A DNA stretch of 20,680 nt from a virus, in IMG/VR virus record IMGVR_UViG_3300046642_000878, positions 1 to 20,680 of that record; one strand, written 5' to 3'. Each line of letters opens with the position of its first letter. Positions within the stretch are counted from its first letter, which is position 1. The notes beneath the pieces are model-generated. The model searched no databases, was not told the origin of the DNA, and saw only the letters and a program-made list of their open reading frames with translations. The translations under genes were made by a program, and so were the position numbers. Shown one piece after another: positions 7,841-14,200 of the stretch.

Positions 7841-9503
7841 CTAACCGCCAATCGCGCCGGTTGGGGCTCTGGCCGTTCGGCTTCTCGTCCTCGTGCGGGG
7901 CGAAGCTGTCCAGGCCCCAGTCTCGCTCTTGATCGTAGGCCCCGTTGTGCGCCTCGGCCAGCTTGCGCTGGGCTCGGGTGGCCTGCGGATCGGTCAGGAC
8001 GCCTGCCAGCGGCCCGGTGATGTCGGTGCCGGTGTCCAGGTCATCGGAGCGCAGCCACTCCCGCTTGCCGCCGGGGACCGGCGGGCCGAACCAGGTGTCC
8101 AGGAACGGGTAGCAGGCCCACACCAGCGAGTCCAGCCGGTCGGGGGAGCGCTCGCCAGCCGCCCCGGTGAAGCTGCACATCTGGTCTTCCAGGTCCACAA
8201 AGCGCTCGGTGTCGGTGTGCCAGACCTTCTCGCCGCTCTGCGGGTCGGTGATCTGGTAGGTGACCTGCTTCTGGCAGTGCCGGACGATCTTGCGCTCGTA
8301 CAGCGCGCTGACCGGCTCGGCGCGGGTGCGCTTGGCGTGGCTGGCGTGCACCTCGCGGTAGCGGACCCGGCCGACTTCCTTCATGACCTGCTCGAACGTG
8401 GCCTTCAGCCACTCCCCGCCGTGGTTCTGCTCGACCACCAGCGTGGCGTCCAGCTCCTGGGCCTTCTTGATCACCCGCTTGGCGAACATGACCGGGCTCT
8501 CCTGCCCGCCCCAGCTCTCGATCACGTACAGGTGCGGGTCATCGACCATGCCGCGTCCCACCACGGTGTACGCCTGCTCGTCGCTGTCTTCCTTGCCATC
8601 GGAAGGGTCCACGCCGATGAAGACCTGGGTCAGCCAGGGCGGCCCGCCTTCCTCGTCCACGCCGGGGCTCAGGCAGGACTCGATCAGCTCGCGGGTCCAC
8701 AGCGCGTTGGCGACGTCATCGAGCAGCTCGCCTTCCAGCTCCTGGCGCTCCAGCCGGGTGCCCTTGGCGCTGCCGACCACCGTCCGGTAGAACGCCTCGG
8801 ACAGGTTGGCGATGTTGTCGATGGTGCGCAGCCGCCGGGTGATCACGCCGCCGTGCTCGGGCTCGTTGCGGATCAGCGAGCGGATCAGCTTGCGGGCTGA
8901 CATGCTGACCTTGGGCGTGCCTGTGGCGATGATCTTGGAGACACCCTGGCGCACCGCGTACTTGAGTGACTCGCCCCAGGCCACCTCCCACTTCTTCCAC
9001 AGCCCGATCTCGTCGCACCAGGCCGCGCGCAGGTTGCGGCCCTGGATGCGCAGCCCGCCCTCGTCGGCGCTGTCCACGTAGATGATCAGCCCGGAGTGCA
9101 GCACCACCTGCCCGTAGGTGCGCCAGGCCGACCGGACGATGTTGGAGCGGTGATCCTTGACCTCGGCCATCGAGGTGCCCAGCGCCCGCAGGATGCCGCT
9201 CTCGCCCTCGACGCACTTGGTCCAGGCGTCGGCGTAGGTGGGCGCGATGATGCCGTACTCGCCCTCGGTGTCGGTGTCGTCCAGGATAATGTCCGCCAGC
9301 CCCTGAGCGCCCGCACGGGTCTTGCCGCTGCCGCGCCCGCCCTGGAGGTAGAACACGCGCCACGGGTCGGGCAGCGGCGGCAGGATCTGCTCGGGCCGGG
9401 CCACGCCAGCCCGCCACCGCACGCGCGGGTCCTTGACCGGCTGGCTGAGCCGGGTGTCCGCCCACTCGGCCAGCAGGCTGGTGTCGGCCTCAGCGACGGT
9501 CAT
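7749..9503 (-). CDS. terL: Terminase large subunit
   Basis: 584 aa. The ATPase domain has Walker A GGRGSGKT (55-62), Walker B LRAAWCDE with D164 and E165, and the coupling motif ATGTP (193-197). The nuclease domain begins near FIGVDPSDG with D299, and DRLDSLVWA (455-463) supplies the late acidic residues. The protein cuts concatemeric DNA and powers its translocation into the prohead through the portal encoded next door. The ATG at 9503 overlaps the stop of a Cys-rich mini-ORF as ATGA, and no strong Shine-Dalgarno sequence is seen, so coupling is likely. About the last 30 residues overlap the portal frame and look like antiphase translation, rich in Arg, Pro and Glu. The functional protein could therefore tolerate an earlier end. 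Confidence 0.95.
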   Translation of the reverse strand: MTVAEADTSLLAEWADTRLSQPVKDPRVRWRAGVARPEQILPPLPDPWRVFYLQGGRGSGKTRAGAQGLADIILDDTDTEGEYGIIAPTYADAWTKCVEGESGILRALGTSMAEVKDHRSNIVRSAWRTYGQVVLHSGLIIYVDSADEGGLRIQGRNLRAAWCDEIGLWKKWEVAWGESLKYAVRQGVSKIIATGTPKVSMSARKLIRSLIRNEPEHGGVITRRLRTIDNIANLSEAFYRTVVGSAKGTRLERQELEGELLDDVANALWTRELIESCLSPGVDEEGGPPWLTQVFIGVDPSDGKEDSDEQAYTVVGRGMVDDPHLYVIESWGGQESPVMFAKRVIKKAQELDATLVVEQNHGGEWLKATFEQVMKEVGRVRYREVHASHAKRTRAEPVSALYERKIVRHCQKQVTYQITDPQSGEKVWHTDTERFVDLEDQMCSFTGAAGERSPDRLDSLVWACYPFLDTWFGPPVPGGKREWLRSDDLDTGTDITGPLAGVLTDPQATRAQRKLAEAHNGAYDQERDWGLDSFAPHEDEKPNGQSPNRRDWRLDASQPERERHPGPGAEAARPEDQPARAARS

Positions 9504-9628
9504 CTCAGGTCACACACCACGGTCTGCCCAGGACGGATGACAGCCGCGATCCAGCATTGCGGGCATGCCTTCCTGCACCAGTGGATCAGGTCAGGAAGCG
9601 AGCTTGACGTGCTCGCGGAAGACGGCAC
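9500..9628 (-). CDS. Small Cys-rich protein between terminase subunits
   Basis: This 42-aa frame starts at GTG 9628 inside the end of the small terminase gene. GGAG stands 7 nt upstream of the GTG. It ends in TGA overlapping the large terminase ATG as ATGA. The protein contains HWCRKACPQCW and a later VVCDLR, so it has three close Cys and one distal Cys that could bind zinc. Support is the Shine-Dalgarno, the overlap at the far end, the Cys pattern, and the fact that it fills an otherwise empty 87-nt gap. Function is unknown. It may simply couple translation of the two terminase genes. A shorter product from CTG or another internal start is possible. Confidence 0.5.
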   Translation of the reverse strand: MPSSASTSSSLPDLIHWCRKACPQCWIAAVIRPGQTVVCDLR

Positions 9629-10322
9629 GGGCGGGCTCCATCTTCTCGGGCGGCACGCCAGCCTTGGTGAACGCCAGCGTCAGCGCGCGGTCGAGCATGT
9701 CGAGCGACTGCTGCCGGATGCCGACCAGCCGGGCGTCCAGGTTGAGCTTGGCGATGGAGATCAGCATGGTGCCCAGCCGCTCCATGGCCCGCTCGTACAG
9801 CACGATCTCGGCCCGGACCTGCTCACCGGTCCTGCCGCTGTAGCGGTACTGGGCGGGCTTCAGCAGCGCCACCCGCTCCCGCAGCATGTTCTTCCAGGCG
9901 CGCATCTCCCCGGCGAGCTGCATCAGCTCGGCGTAGGGGTCCTGGACCGGCTGGGCCTCGGCCAGCTCGCTGCCGTACTCCGCGATGATCTCCACGGCAC
10001 GCTGCTCGGCCCCGCCGTTGATCAGCCGCAGCGCGGCAGCCCTGGAGGTGTTCGATCCGACGTTGGCCCCGTGGTTCTTGCAGGCAGGCGGATCAGTACC
10101 GGCCACCGCGTAGTAATGGCAGGCGTCCGGGGTGCCGAAGTCCTGGCGGCAGCGGCGGAAGCTGGTGATGGCCTCGGCTTCCTCTAGCAGCTCGTCGGGC
10201 ATGTGGTGCAGGCAGTACTCCAGGCCCTCGACCTCGACGTTGCCGCAGTGCTGGCCGTCCCGGCGGAAGCCGGTGCACAGCGCGGTGCCGAAGCCGGGCG
10301 GGGTCGGCGGGATAGACGGCAT
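9591..10322 (-). CDS. terS: Terminase small subunit candidate with two zinc-knuckle-like repeats
   Basis: 243 aa from ATG at 10322. A GTG at 10337 would add five residues; neither start has a convincing Shine-Dalgarno. The N-terminus carries two similar Cys/His sets: C16-x9-C26-x10-C37-x2-H40 and C58-x9-C68-x12-C81-x2-H84. Such zinc-finger-like repeats are common at the start of actinophage small terminase proteins. The C-terminal two-thirds is helical (DPYAELMQLAGEMRAWKNML, later VLYERAMERLGTMLISIAKL), fitting an oligomerisation core. Small terminase recognises the packaging site and regulates the large subunit. Its place directly before terL supports the call. A strong hairpin lies only 21 nt upstream of the ATG. 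The identification rests on position and pattern, since the family is poorly conserved. Confidence 0.72.
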   Translation of the reverse strand: MPSIPPTPPGFGTALCTGFRRDGQHCGNVEVEGLEYCLHHMPDELLEEAEAITSFRRCRQDFGTPDACHYYAVAGTDPPACKNHGANVGSNTSRAAALRLINGGAEQRAVEIIAEYGSELAEAQPVQDPYAELMQLAGEMRAWKNMLRERVALLKPAQYRYSGRTGEQVRAEIVLYERAMERLGTMLISIAKLNLDARLVGIRQQSLDMLDRALTLAFTKAGVPPEKMEPARAVFREHVKLAS

Positions 10323-10343
10323 GACCCCATTGTGCACGCATGA

Positions 10344-10375
10344 CGAAGGCCCCGCACGCAGGTGCGGGGCCTTCG
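10344..10375 (-). terminator. Strong hairpin, probable terminator of the exported-protein unit
   Basis: Perfect 14-bp stem (CGAAGGCCCCGCAC paired with GTGCGGGGCCTTCG) with a 4-nt GCAG loop. It lies 52 nt after the stop of the secreted-protein gene and 21 nt before the small terminase ATG. No T tract follows on the minus strand, which is usual for high-GC actinobacterial terminators. A packaging-site or leader role is an alternative, because it lies immediately before the terminase genes. Confidence 0.7.
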
Positions 10376-10427
10376 CAAAGCCGCCGGATCATTCCGCCCC
10401 CCGGTGCGGGCGGCGGCGGCTAGTTCC

Positions 10428-11165
10428 TCATCGCCGGGCGAGGCCGGTGGCCCACACCTGGATGTTGCTGTAGCGCGGCTGGATACGGTTCTGGAGGATC
10501 GGGTTGCCCCTGATCAGGCGCAGCGAGCAGACGCCACGGATGGTCGGGAACACCCACTGGCCGGTGAGCAGGTAGGTGCCGTTGCCGATCGAGTTGCGGA
10601 ACAGGCTGCCGACCGGCCCGCCAGCGAACCTCCACACGCCGAGCTGGTTGACCGAGGCCACGCACAGCGCGAGGTTGACGCTCGGGAACGCGATACCGGT
10701 GTGGGGCACGTTCACCCTGCGCAGCAGGCCCGGCAGGCTGAACCGGGAGAACGTGTTGGTCTGGACGCCGAGATCATCAGAGCCGGTGCCGAAGACCGGG
10801 CCGTTGGCGATGACGCGGTTCTGCGTCACGACGTTGCCCACCGTGGTCTGCTGAAGCACGAACTGCTCAGGCGAGCAGCGCAGCGGGTTGACCACGGGGC
10901 GCGTCGGCTCGGGCGTCGGCGTGTTGCCGTGCCAGGCCGACAGGGCGATCGGGCTGCCCTGGTCGGTCGGGGTGTCGGTGGGGGTGAAGGTGATCGGCCG
11001 CTGGTTGCAGGTCTGCGGCACCGGCCTCGGGGGCGGGGTGAACGTGTGGGTGAAGGACGGTGACGGGCTGGGCGTGACCCCGGCCGACGCGGAAGCCGCG
11101 CCCAGGCCGACCGTCATGCAGGATGCGGCGGCTACTGCTAGCGCCACGTTGAGCTTGATGGACAT
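10428..11165 (-). CDS. Secreted Pro/Thr-rich protein of unknown function
   Basis: 245 aa from ATG at 11165, with an excellent Shine-Dalgarno (AAAGGA, 5 nt spacing). A Sec signal peptide is clear: SIKLN, a hydrophobic core at 7-22, and an AxA-type site near ASASA (24-28). The mature part begins with a Pro/Ser/Thr linker (30-50), then a second Thr/Pro-rich stretch (58-92), then a globular-looking region (95-245) rich in Val, Asn and Leu. Four Cys remain after cleavage (C53, C97, C168, C213), enough for two disulfides. No anchor or enzyme motif is recognised. It is the third gene of an exported set with the Rpf-like and NlpC/P60 proteins, but lies after a 228-nt gap with its own apparent control region. 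It may be a virion decoration, a wall-associated protein or a host-derived accessory protein. Confidence 0.8.
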   Translation of the reverse strand: MSIKLNVALAVAAASCMTVGLGAASASAGVTPSPSPSFTHTFTPPPRPVPQTCNQRPITFTPTDTPTDQGSPIALSAWHGNTPTPEPTRPVVNPLRCSPEQFVLQQTTVGNVVTQNRVIANGPVFGTGSDDLGVQTNTFSRFSLPGLLRRVNVPHTGIAFPSVNLALCVASVNQLGVWRFAGGPVGSLFRNSIGNGTYLLTGQWVFPTIRGVCSLRLIRGNPILQNRIQPRYSNIQVWATGLARR

Positions 11166-11244
11166 TGTTGTCCTTTCATGCAGTTGTTACCTTGGCTGAC
11201 CGTGGACAGGCCCCCCCTTGATCAGCGAGGCAATTTCCAGGTCA

Positions 11245-11354
11245 TCGTGATCCCATCGTGATCGTTGGCTCGGGACGCACCGGCTGTCCCGCACCCCGAC
11301 ATTACACGCCCCCCAGGGGGTGTTGACACGGATTCGATCACGAAACGATCACGA
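11245..11354. promoter_or_regulatory. Symmetric operator-like array of four TCGTGATC sites
   Basis: TCGTGATC occurs at 11245-11252 and 11256-11263, exactly 11 nt apart. Its reverse complement GATCACGA occurs at 11336-11343 and 11347-11354, again 11 nt apart. The pairs are longer than 8 bp (CATCGTGATC twice, CGATCACGAA twice). The midpoint between the two pairs is near 11299-11300, inside the -10-like element. The array lies in the gap upstream of the secreted-protein gene and looks like paired binding sites for a regulator, possibly by looping. Iterons are an alternative. Confidence 0.55.
11299..11328 (-). promoter_or_regulatory. Weak promoter candidate for the secreted-protein gene
   Basis: On the minus strand a TAATGT -10-like hexamer (11304-11299, TA-N3-T type) stands 18 nt after TGTCAA (11328-11323), a poor -35. 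Between them is a C-tract/G-tract inverted repeat (about 11304-11323) that could instead be a terminator for the NlpC/P60 gene or an operator. A 6-bp hairpin (11271-11276 with 11286-11291) lies just downstream. The elements are suggestive only. Confidence 0.3.
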
Positions 11355-11393
11355 ACACTCACAGTGAACTCTGAGCCTATCCTGATGCGGTCC

Positions 11394-11891
11394 TCACCTG
11401 AAGCGCATCGCCATCGTCGGCTGCCAGCCGCCCGGCCACCACCTGACCCAGCCGACGCGCGTCCCGCTGTTGTGCGCGCCGAAGCTCATCAGGTGCCAGA
11501 TGGTGGCGAACTCGACGTGCCCGGAGCCGAAGAACAGCAGGTCCCCGCGCTGCACGTCAGCAAGCGGTATCCGGTACAAATGCGGCCCGCCGTCGAGCAT
11601 CGAGTAGGTGGAGTGCGGCACGCTGATCCCGTGCTGCGCCGCTGCCCAGACCACCAGGCCCGAGCAGTCGAACGCGCCCGGCCCGGCCGCGCCGTAGGAG
11701 TACCAGTCACCGGTACGCGATTCGGCGGTGTTGAGGATCGAGCCGCCGAGGCTGCCGGTGCCAGCCGACGCGGCGGGTGCCATCAGCGTAACGACCGTAA
11801 CGCTGATCAGGAAACAGGCTGCCAGCAGGCCGAGCAGGCGAGTCACCCGTGACTCAGTTGCTCTACGATCCGTTACCGTATCAGCACCCAT
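11394..11891 (-). CDS. Exported NlpC/P60 cysteine peptidase
   Basis: 165 aa. A signal peptide or anchor lies at about 17-43 and ends ASAG. The mature domain is a minimal NlpC/P60 fold: FDCSGLVVWAA with nucleophile C76, RGDLLFF (115-121), GHVEFAT with H125, and a third polar residue probably H140. Members cut the D-Glu/meso-DAP bond or related bonds in peptidoglycan stem peptides. The ATG at 11891 overlaps the end of the upstream transglycosylase gene by 11 nt, and GGAG 8 nt before it lies in that gene, so the two are co-translated. Together they make a glycan-cutting and peptide-cutting pair. With a signal peptide it should act outside the membrane, unlike a holin-released endolysin. Start choice is secure because the leader needs it. 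Confidence 0.88.
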   Translation of the reverse strand: MGADTVTDRRATESRVTRLLGLLAACFLISVTVVTLMAPAASAGTGSLGGSILNTAESRTGDWYSYGAAGPGAFDCSGLVVWAAAQHGISVPHSTYSMLDGGPHLYRIPLADVQRGDLLFFGSGHVEFATIWHLMSFGAHNSGTRVGWVRWWPGGWQPTMAMRFR

Positions 11892-12777
11892 CGTAAGGGC
11901 TCCAGTTCGACTGGCCGCCCCGCGCGATGGCGTTGAGGAAGACCCGGCGCTGCTCGCCTACCGAGGCGTGACCGAAGCTCCCGGAGCTGCCGCCGTACGC
12001 CTGCCAGGTGCTGGCGCTGAACTGATAGAGGCCGTAGTGCCCGCTGGCGTTCATGATCTGGGAGTTGCCGCCGCTCTCGCGGGCGATCACGCACCGCTCG
12101 AACGAGCTGGACCCGCGATAGCTGCCACCACTGGAGACCGAGACCCGGCGGTAGATGTGCCCGGCGTGCCGGTAGACCGGCCCGGCGTAGGCGCTATGGT
12201 GCAGCATCGAGCAGGGCATGTCGCCCAGCCCGTCGCCGTCGCCGTCGCCGCAGCCGCCGGGGTAGTGGTGGCCGTCCCACCGGTCGTGGTGACCGCCGCC
12301 GCTGACATACGCCGTGGTAGCCGCCTGATGCCAGTGGCGATGCGGCGCGCTGACGGCGTACTTCAGCTCCTGCGGCATGTACACGCAGTCGATGGCCAGG
12401 AGCTGGCCGACGTTCAGCACGTTGGCGTTGTACGCGGTCAGGTGCTCGGCGCGGCTCTCCGCGTAGATCCCGGTCCAGTAGTCCGCGTGGCCGTGGCAGG
12501 CGTTGACCGCTACTGATGAGATCGACTCGCCAGCCGTCACCTTGTGCAGGGCCAGCGCCCGGTCGGCGGTCTGCCGGGCCGAGGCCAGGACCGCCCGCAC
12601 AGCCTGCCGCATCACCGAGCCGTCCCGGCTGGTGTGCAGATCTGGGGCATCTTTCGCGGGTACTGCCGCGTGGGCTGCCTGGGTGCTGACCAGGGAGGCC
12701 AGCAGGGCGATGAGAGACAGATATGCCCACCGCAGATGTTTGATCGCGGCGGGCAGGTGCGCGTGTATGCGCTGCAT
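11881..12777 (-). CDS. Exported LysM + Rpf-like transglycosylase
   Basis: 298 aa from ATG at 12777, with AAAAGGG 5 nt upstream. Residues 16-38 form a signal peptide (LIALLASLV...AAHA). Residues about 79-131 look like a diverged LysM (VTAGESISSVA, then YNANVLNVGQLLAIDC), which would bind glycan chains. A His/Gly-rich segment (146-175) leads to a C176...C189 loop with D178, D180, D182 and D186, resembling a calcium-binding loop. The C-terminus (226-298) is a transglycosylase/Rpf-like domain: ERCVIARESGGN with catalytic E234, GHYGLYQFSASTW, and a final YDGC whose C298 may pair with C229. Rpf-type enzymes cleave peptidoglycan and can promote wake-up of dormant actinobacteria. The gene heads the exported-protein unit. 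Stand-alone tail lysin is an alternative role, though the signal peptide argues for secretion. Confidence 0.87.
   Translation of the reverse strand: MQRIHAHLPAAIKHLRWAYLSLIALLASLVSTQAAHAAVPAKDAPDLHTSRDGSVMRQAVRAVLASARQTADRALALHKVTAGESISSVAVNACHGHADYWTGIYAESRAEHLTAYNANVLNVGQLLAIDCVYMPQELKYAVSAPHRHWHQAATTAYVSGGGHHDRWDGHHYPGGCGDGDGDGLGDMPCSMLHHSAYAGPVYRHAGHIYRRVSVSSGGSYRGSSSFERCVIARESGGNSQIMNASGHYGLYQFSASTWQAYGGSSGSFGHASVGEQRRVFLNAIARGGQSNWSPYDGC
12231..12250. repeat. Short tandem repeat CGTCGC x3 in the Rpf-like gene
   Basis: Three CGTCGC units plus CG read in tandem on the plus strand. On the minus strand they encode the Gly-Asp repeats of the calcium-loop-like insert (about residues 177-183). 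Slippage here would change the number of GD pairs without breaking the frame. Confidence 0.7.
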
Positions 12778-12855
12778 GTGTACCCTTTTCGCAGAGATGG
12801 CCGCTTCCAGGGGAGGATTTCCAGGTCTCGCCCCTAGTCGCGCTTGTCCTCACCG

Positions 12856-12884
12856 ACGATAACAAGACGGTCTCAGGCTGTCAG
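12856..12884 (-). promoter_or_regulatory. Sigma70/HrdB-type promoter for the exported-protein unit
   Basis: On the minus strand CTGACA (12884-12879, five of six to TTGACA) is followed after exactly 17 nt by TATCGT (12861-12856), a good actinobacterial TA-N3-T -10. The start of transcription would be near 12849, giving a leader of about 72 nt before the ATG at 12777. It lies just downstream of the 12907-12940 hairpin, so the unit is transcriptionally insulated from the genes to the right. The leader is too short for a ydaO-type riboswitch. Confidence 0.65.
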
Positions 12885-12906
12885 CGTTTTCGGCGGTGAC
12901 ATGCGG

Positions 12907-12940
12907 GAGCCCAGGACCCGCACCTTGCGGGCCTGGGCTC
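12907..12940 (-). terminator. Strong hairpin ending the small-gene train
   Basis: GAGCCCAGG pairs with CCTGGGCTC and CCCGCA with TGCGGG, giving a 15-bp stem with a single A bulge (12916) and a 3-nt loop. It stands 60 nt after the stop of the last small gene and upstream of the exported-protein promoter. No T run follows. It is probably a high-GC intrinsic terminator. Confidence 0.75.
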
Positions 12941-13000
12941 TCGTCAGTTCCAGGTATCTGATCGCATAGGTCAGCAGCCTAGACCGGTGTTCTCAGGCCA

Positions 13001-13291
13001 TCAAGCGTGTGCCCACCGGCACAGCTTGGCGATGCACCGCCCGTCGTTGTGGAAGAACAGGCTGACCTGCTCCGACGTATCGCAGGCGGGGCACCGGTCA
13101 TCGGGATGATCCCCGTGATCGGCACATGCCGCGTGCACGTTCAGGACCGGCCAGGCCCGCCAGCCGCCGCAGGTCTGCGTGCCGTCCTCGATGTGATACC
13201 AGGCAGGCACCGTGACCAGCACGTATCCTGTCTGCGCGAACCCGGTGCAGTCCCGGATGCGCCGTCCGCAGCGTGCGCAGCGGCTGATCAC
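13001..13291 (-). CDS. Small zinc-ribbon-like protein
   Basis: 96 aa from GTG at 13291, which overlaps the TGA of the upstream gene as GTGA. A longer frame reaches 13348, but its first 19 residues would lie on the end of that gene. The N-terminus has CARCGRRIRDC, the middle CGGW and HAACADHGDH, then CPACD and two more Cys near the C-terminus. The spacing suggests two treble-clef or ribbon-like zinc sites. Such proteins are frequent in actinophage accessory regions and may bind nucleic acid, but nothing shows the function here. It is the last gene before the 12907-12940 terminator. Confidence 0.7.
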   Translation of the reverse strand: MISRCARCGRRIRDCTGFAQTGYVLVTVPAWYHIEDGTQTCGGWRAWPVLNVHAACADHGDHPDDRCPACDTSEQVSLFFHNDGRCIAKLCRWAHA

Positions 13292-13914
13292 CGACGCCGG
13301 GTGCCGTACAGCAGCCCGAGCGCCCACAGCGCCACGCCGAGCGGCCACCAGCCTCCGAACATAACGATGGTGACCCCGGCCAGCGTGATCAGCAGCGAAA
13401 CGACCGTTGCCCGCTCCCCTGCGTCCAGCCGCCGCCGCTGCTGCCGCTCGGGCGGCTTAGGCGGGGCCGGGGCCGGGGCGAGTATCCGCAGCTCATCGCA
13501 CCATTTGCACAGCTCCGCGCCCGCTGGTCCCTTGACGTCGCCGTCATCGAGCCCGCACTTCGTGCAGGTGCCGGGCTGCCAGCCGCTCTGCGCCTCCGCG
13601 ATCTCGCGGCGGCGCGCTCTCAGCTCGGCCTCGGCGGCGTCCAGGCCCATGACCTGCCTGATCGCCGCGTCCTGCGCCCGCATGTGGAAGTGGAACGGGC
13701 ACTGGCAGTCCGGTCCCTCGGAGCACTCCGGGTAGATGATGCTCCGCGAGATCATGTCGCCGGTAATGGTCCCGGCCACGGTGTTGCCGGTGGTCCAGTG
13801 GCTCTCATCGCCGTGCGGGTCGGTGCGCCCGCACACCGGGCACATCCCGGCGTTGATCTTGCGCACCGCCTCGCGCAGTGCTTCCTCGGCCTGCTCTTCA
13901 GGGGAGCCGGTCAT
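13288..13914 (-). CDS. Membrane protein with zinc-ribbon-like cytoplasmic part
   Basis: 208 aa from ATG at 13914, with GGGAGG about 8 nt upstream; it overlaps the previous gene by 17 nt. CPVCGRTDPHG (25-35) and later CSEGPDCQC (64-72) may form one zinc site, and C117, C120, C136 and C139 a second, typical ribbon. A helical stretch (80-110) separates them. After a Pro-rich linker (147-157) two hydrophobic segments (about 169-187 and 188-204) form a likely hairpin, ending in GTRRR. The topology with zinc domains inside is inferred from basic residues around the segments. Function is unknown. Confidence 0.72.
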   Translation of the reverse strand: MTGSPEEQAEEALREAVRKINAGMCPVCGRTDPHGDESHWTTGNTVAGTITGDMISRSIIYPECSEGPDCQCPFHFHMRAQDAAIRQVMGLDAAEAELRARRREIAEAQSGWQPGTCTKCGLDDGDVKGPAGAELCKWCDELRILAPAPAPPKPPERQQRRRLDAGERATVVSLLITLAGVTIVMFGGWWPLGVALWALGLLYGTRRR

Positions 13915-14200
13915 GCACGGTCCCTCCCATCAGCACGTCCTCGGTGACGATGACCAGCCGCCAGCCGCCCGGCGGCAGGTCGATGCTCAGCCTGACCGGG
14001 ACCTCGAACTTCTCGGCCGGGTCGATGTCCTCCATGCGGGGCCACAGATCCGGGTCGCGGTAGAGCATGCCCCGTACTGACGGGTGCACCTCCAGCCGCA
14101 GGCCCTCGGGCAGCCTGCGGCTGATGGGCGGGCCGTATTCCTCGGTGAGCTTGCTGGCTATGGCCTGCACCAGCTCCTTCGGCGCTACCGCGTCGTCCAC
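13898..14200 (-). CDS. Small hypothetical phage protein
   Basis: 100 aa from GTG at 14200, with GAGGA about 8 nt upstream; it overlaps its upstream neighbour by 16 nt. Starts with an acidic amphipathic helix (VAPKELVQAIASKLTEEY), then EVHPSVRGMLYRDPDLWP and a beta-like C-terminal part (VRLSIDLPPGGWRLVIVTED). No Cys, membrane segment or signal is present, so it is probably a soluble cytoplasmic protein. I do not recognise the family. Membership in the overlapping train and GC-rich third positions support it being real. Confidence 0.62.
   Translation of the reverse strand: MDDAVAPKELVQAIASKLTEEYGPPISRRLPEGLRLEVHPSVRGMLYRDPDLWPRMEDIDPAEKFEVPVRLSIDLPPGGWRLVIVTEDVLMGGTVHDRLP

Noticed and set aside
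6368-8020. 550-aa plus-strand open frame opposite the portal
   Set aside because: The portal frame on the minus strand has clear family motifs; the plus frame is His/Leu/Arg/Val antisense noise.
7893-10187. Plus-strand open frames of 335 and 363 aa opposite the terminases
   Set aside because: The minus strand carries the Walker A, Walker B and nuclease motifs of terminase; the plus frames carry none.
11166-11300. Possible ydaO-type (c-di-AMP) riboswitch, which often precedes actinobacterial rpf and NlpC genes
   Set aside because: I could not find the conserved riboswitch blocks in this leader, and the Rpf-like gene leader (about 72 nt) is too short.
10428-12777. Reading the exported-protein unit as part of a bacterial chromosome rather than phage
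   Set aside because: It is flanked within a few hundred bases by phage terminase genes on one side and the phage-like small-gene train on the other, all on the same strand; an acquired host-derived origin remains possible.
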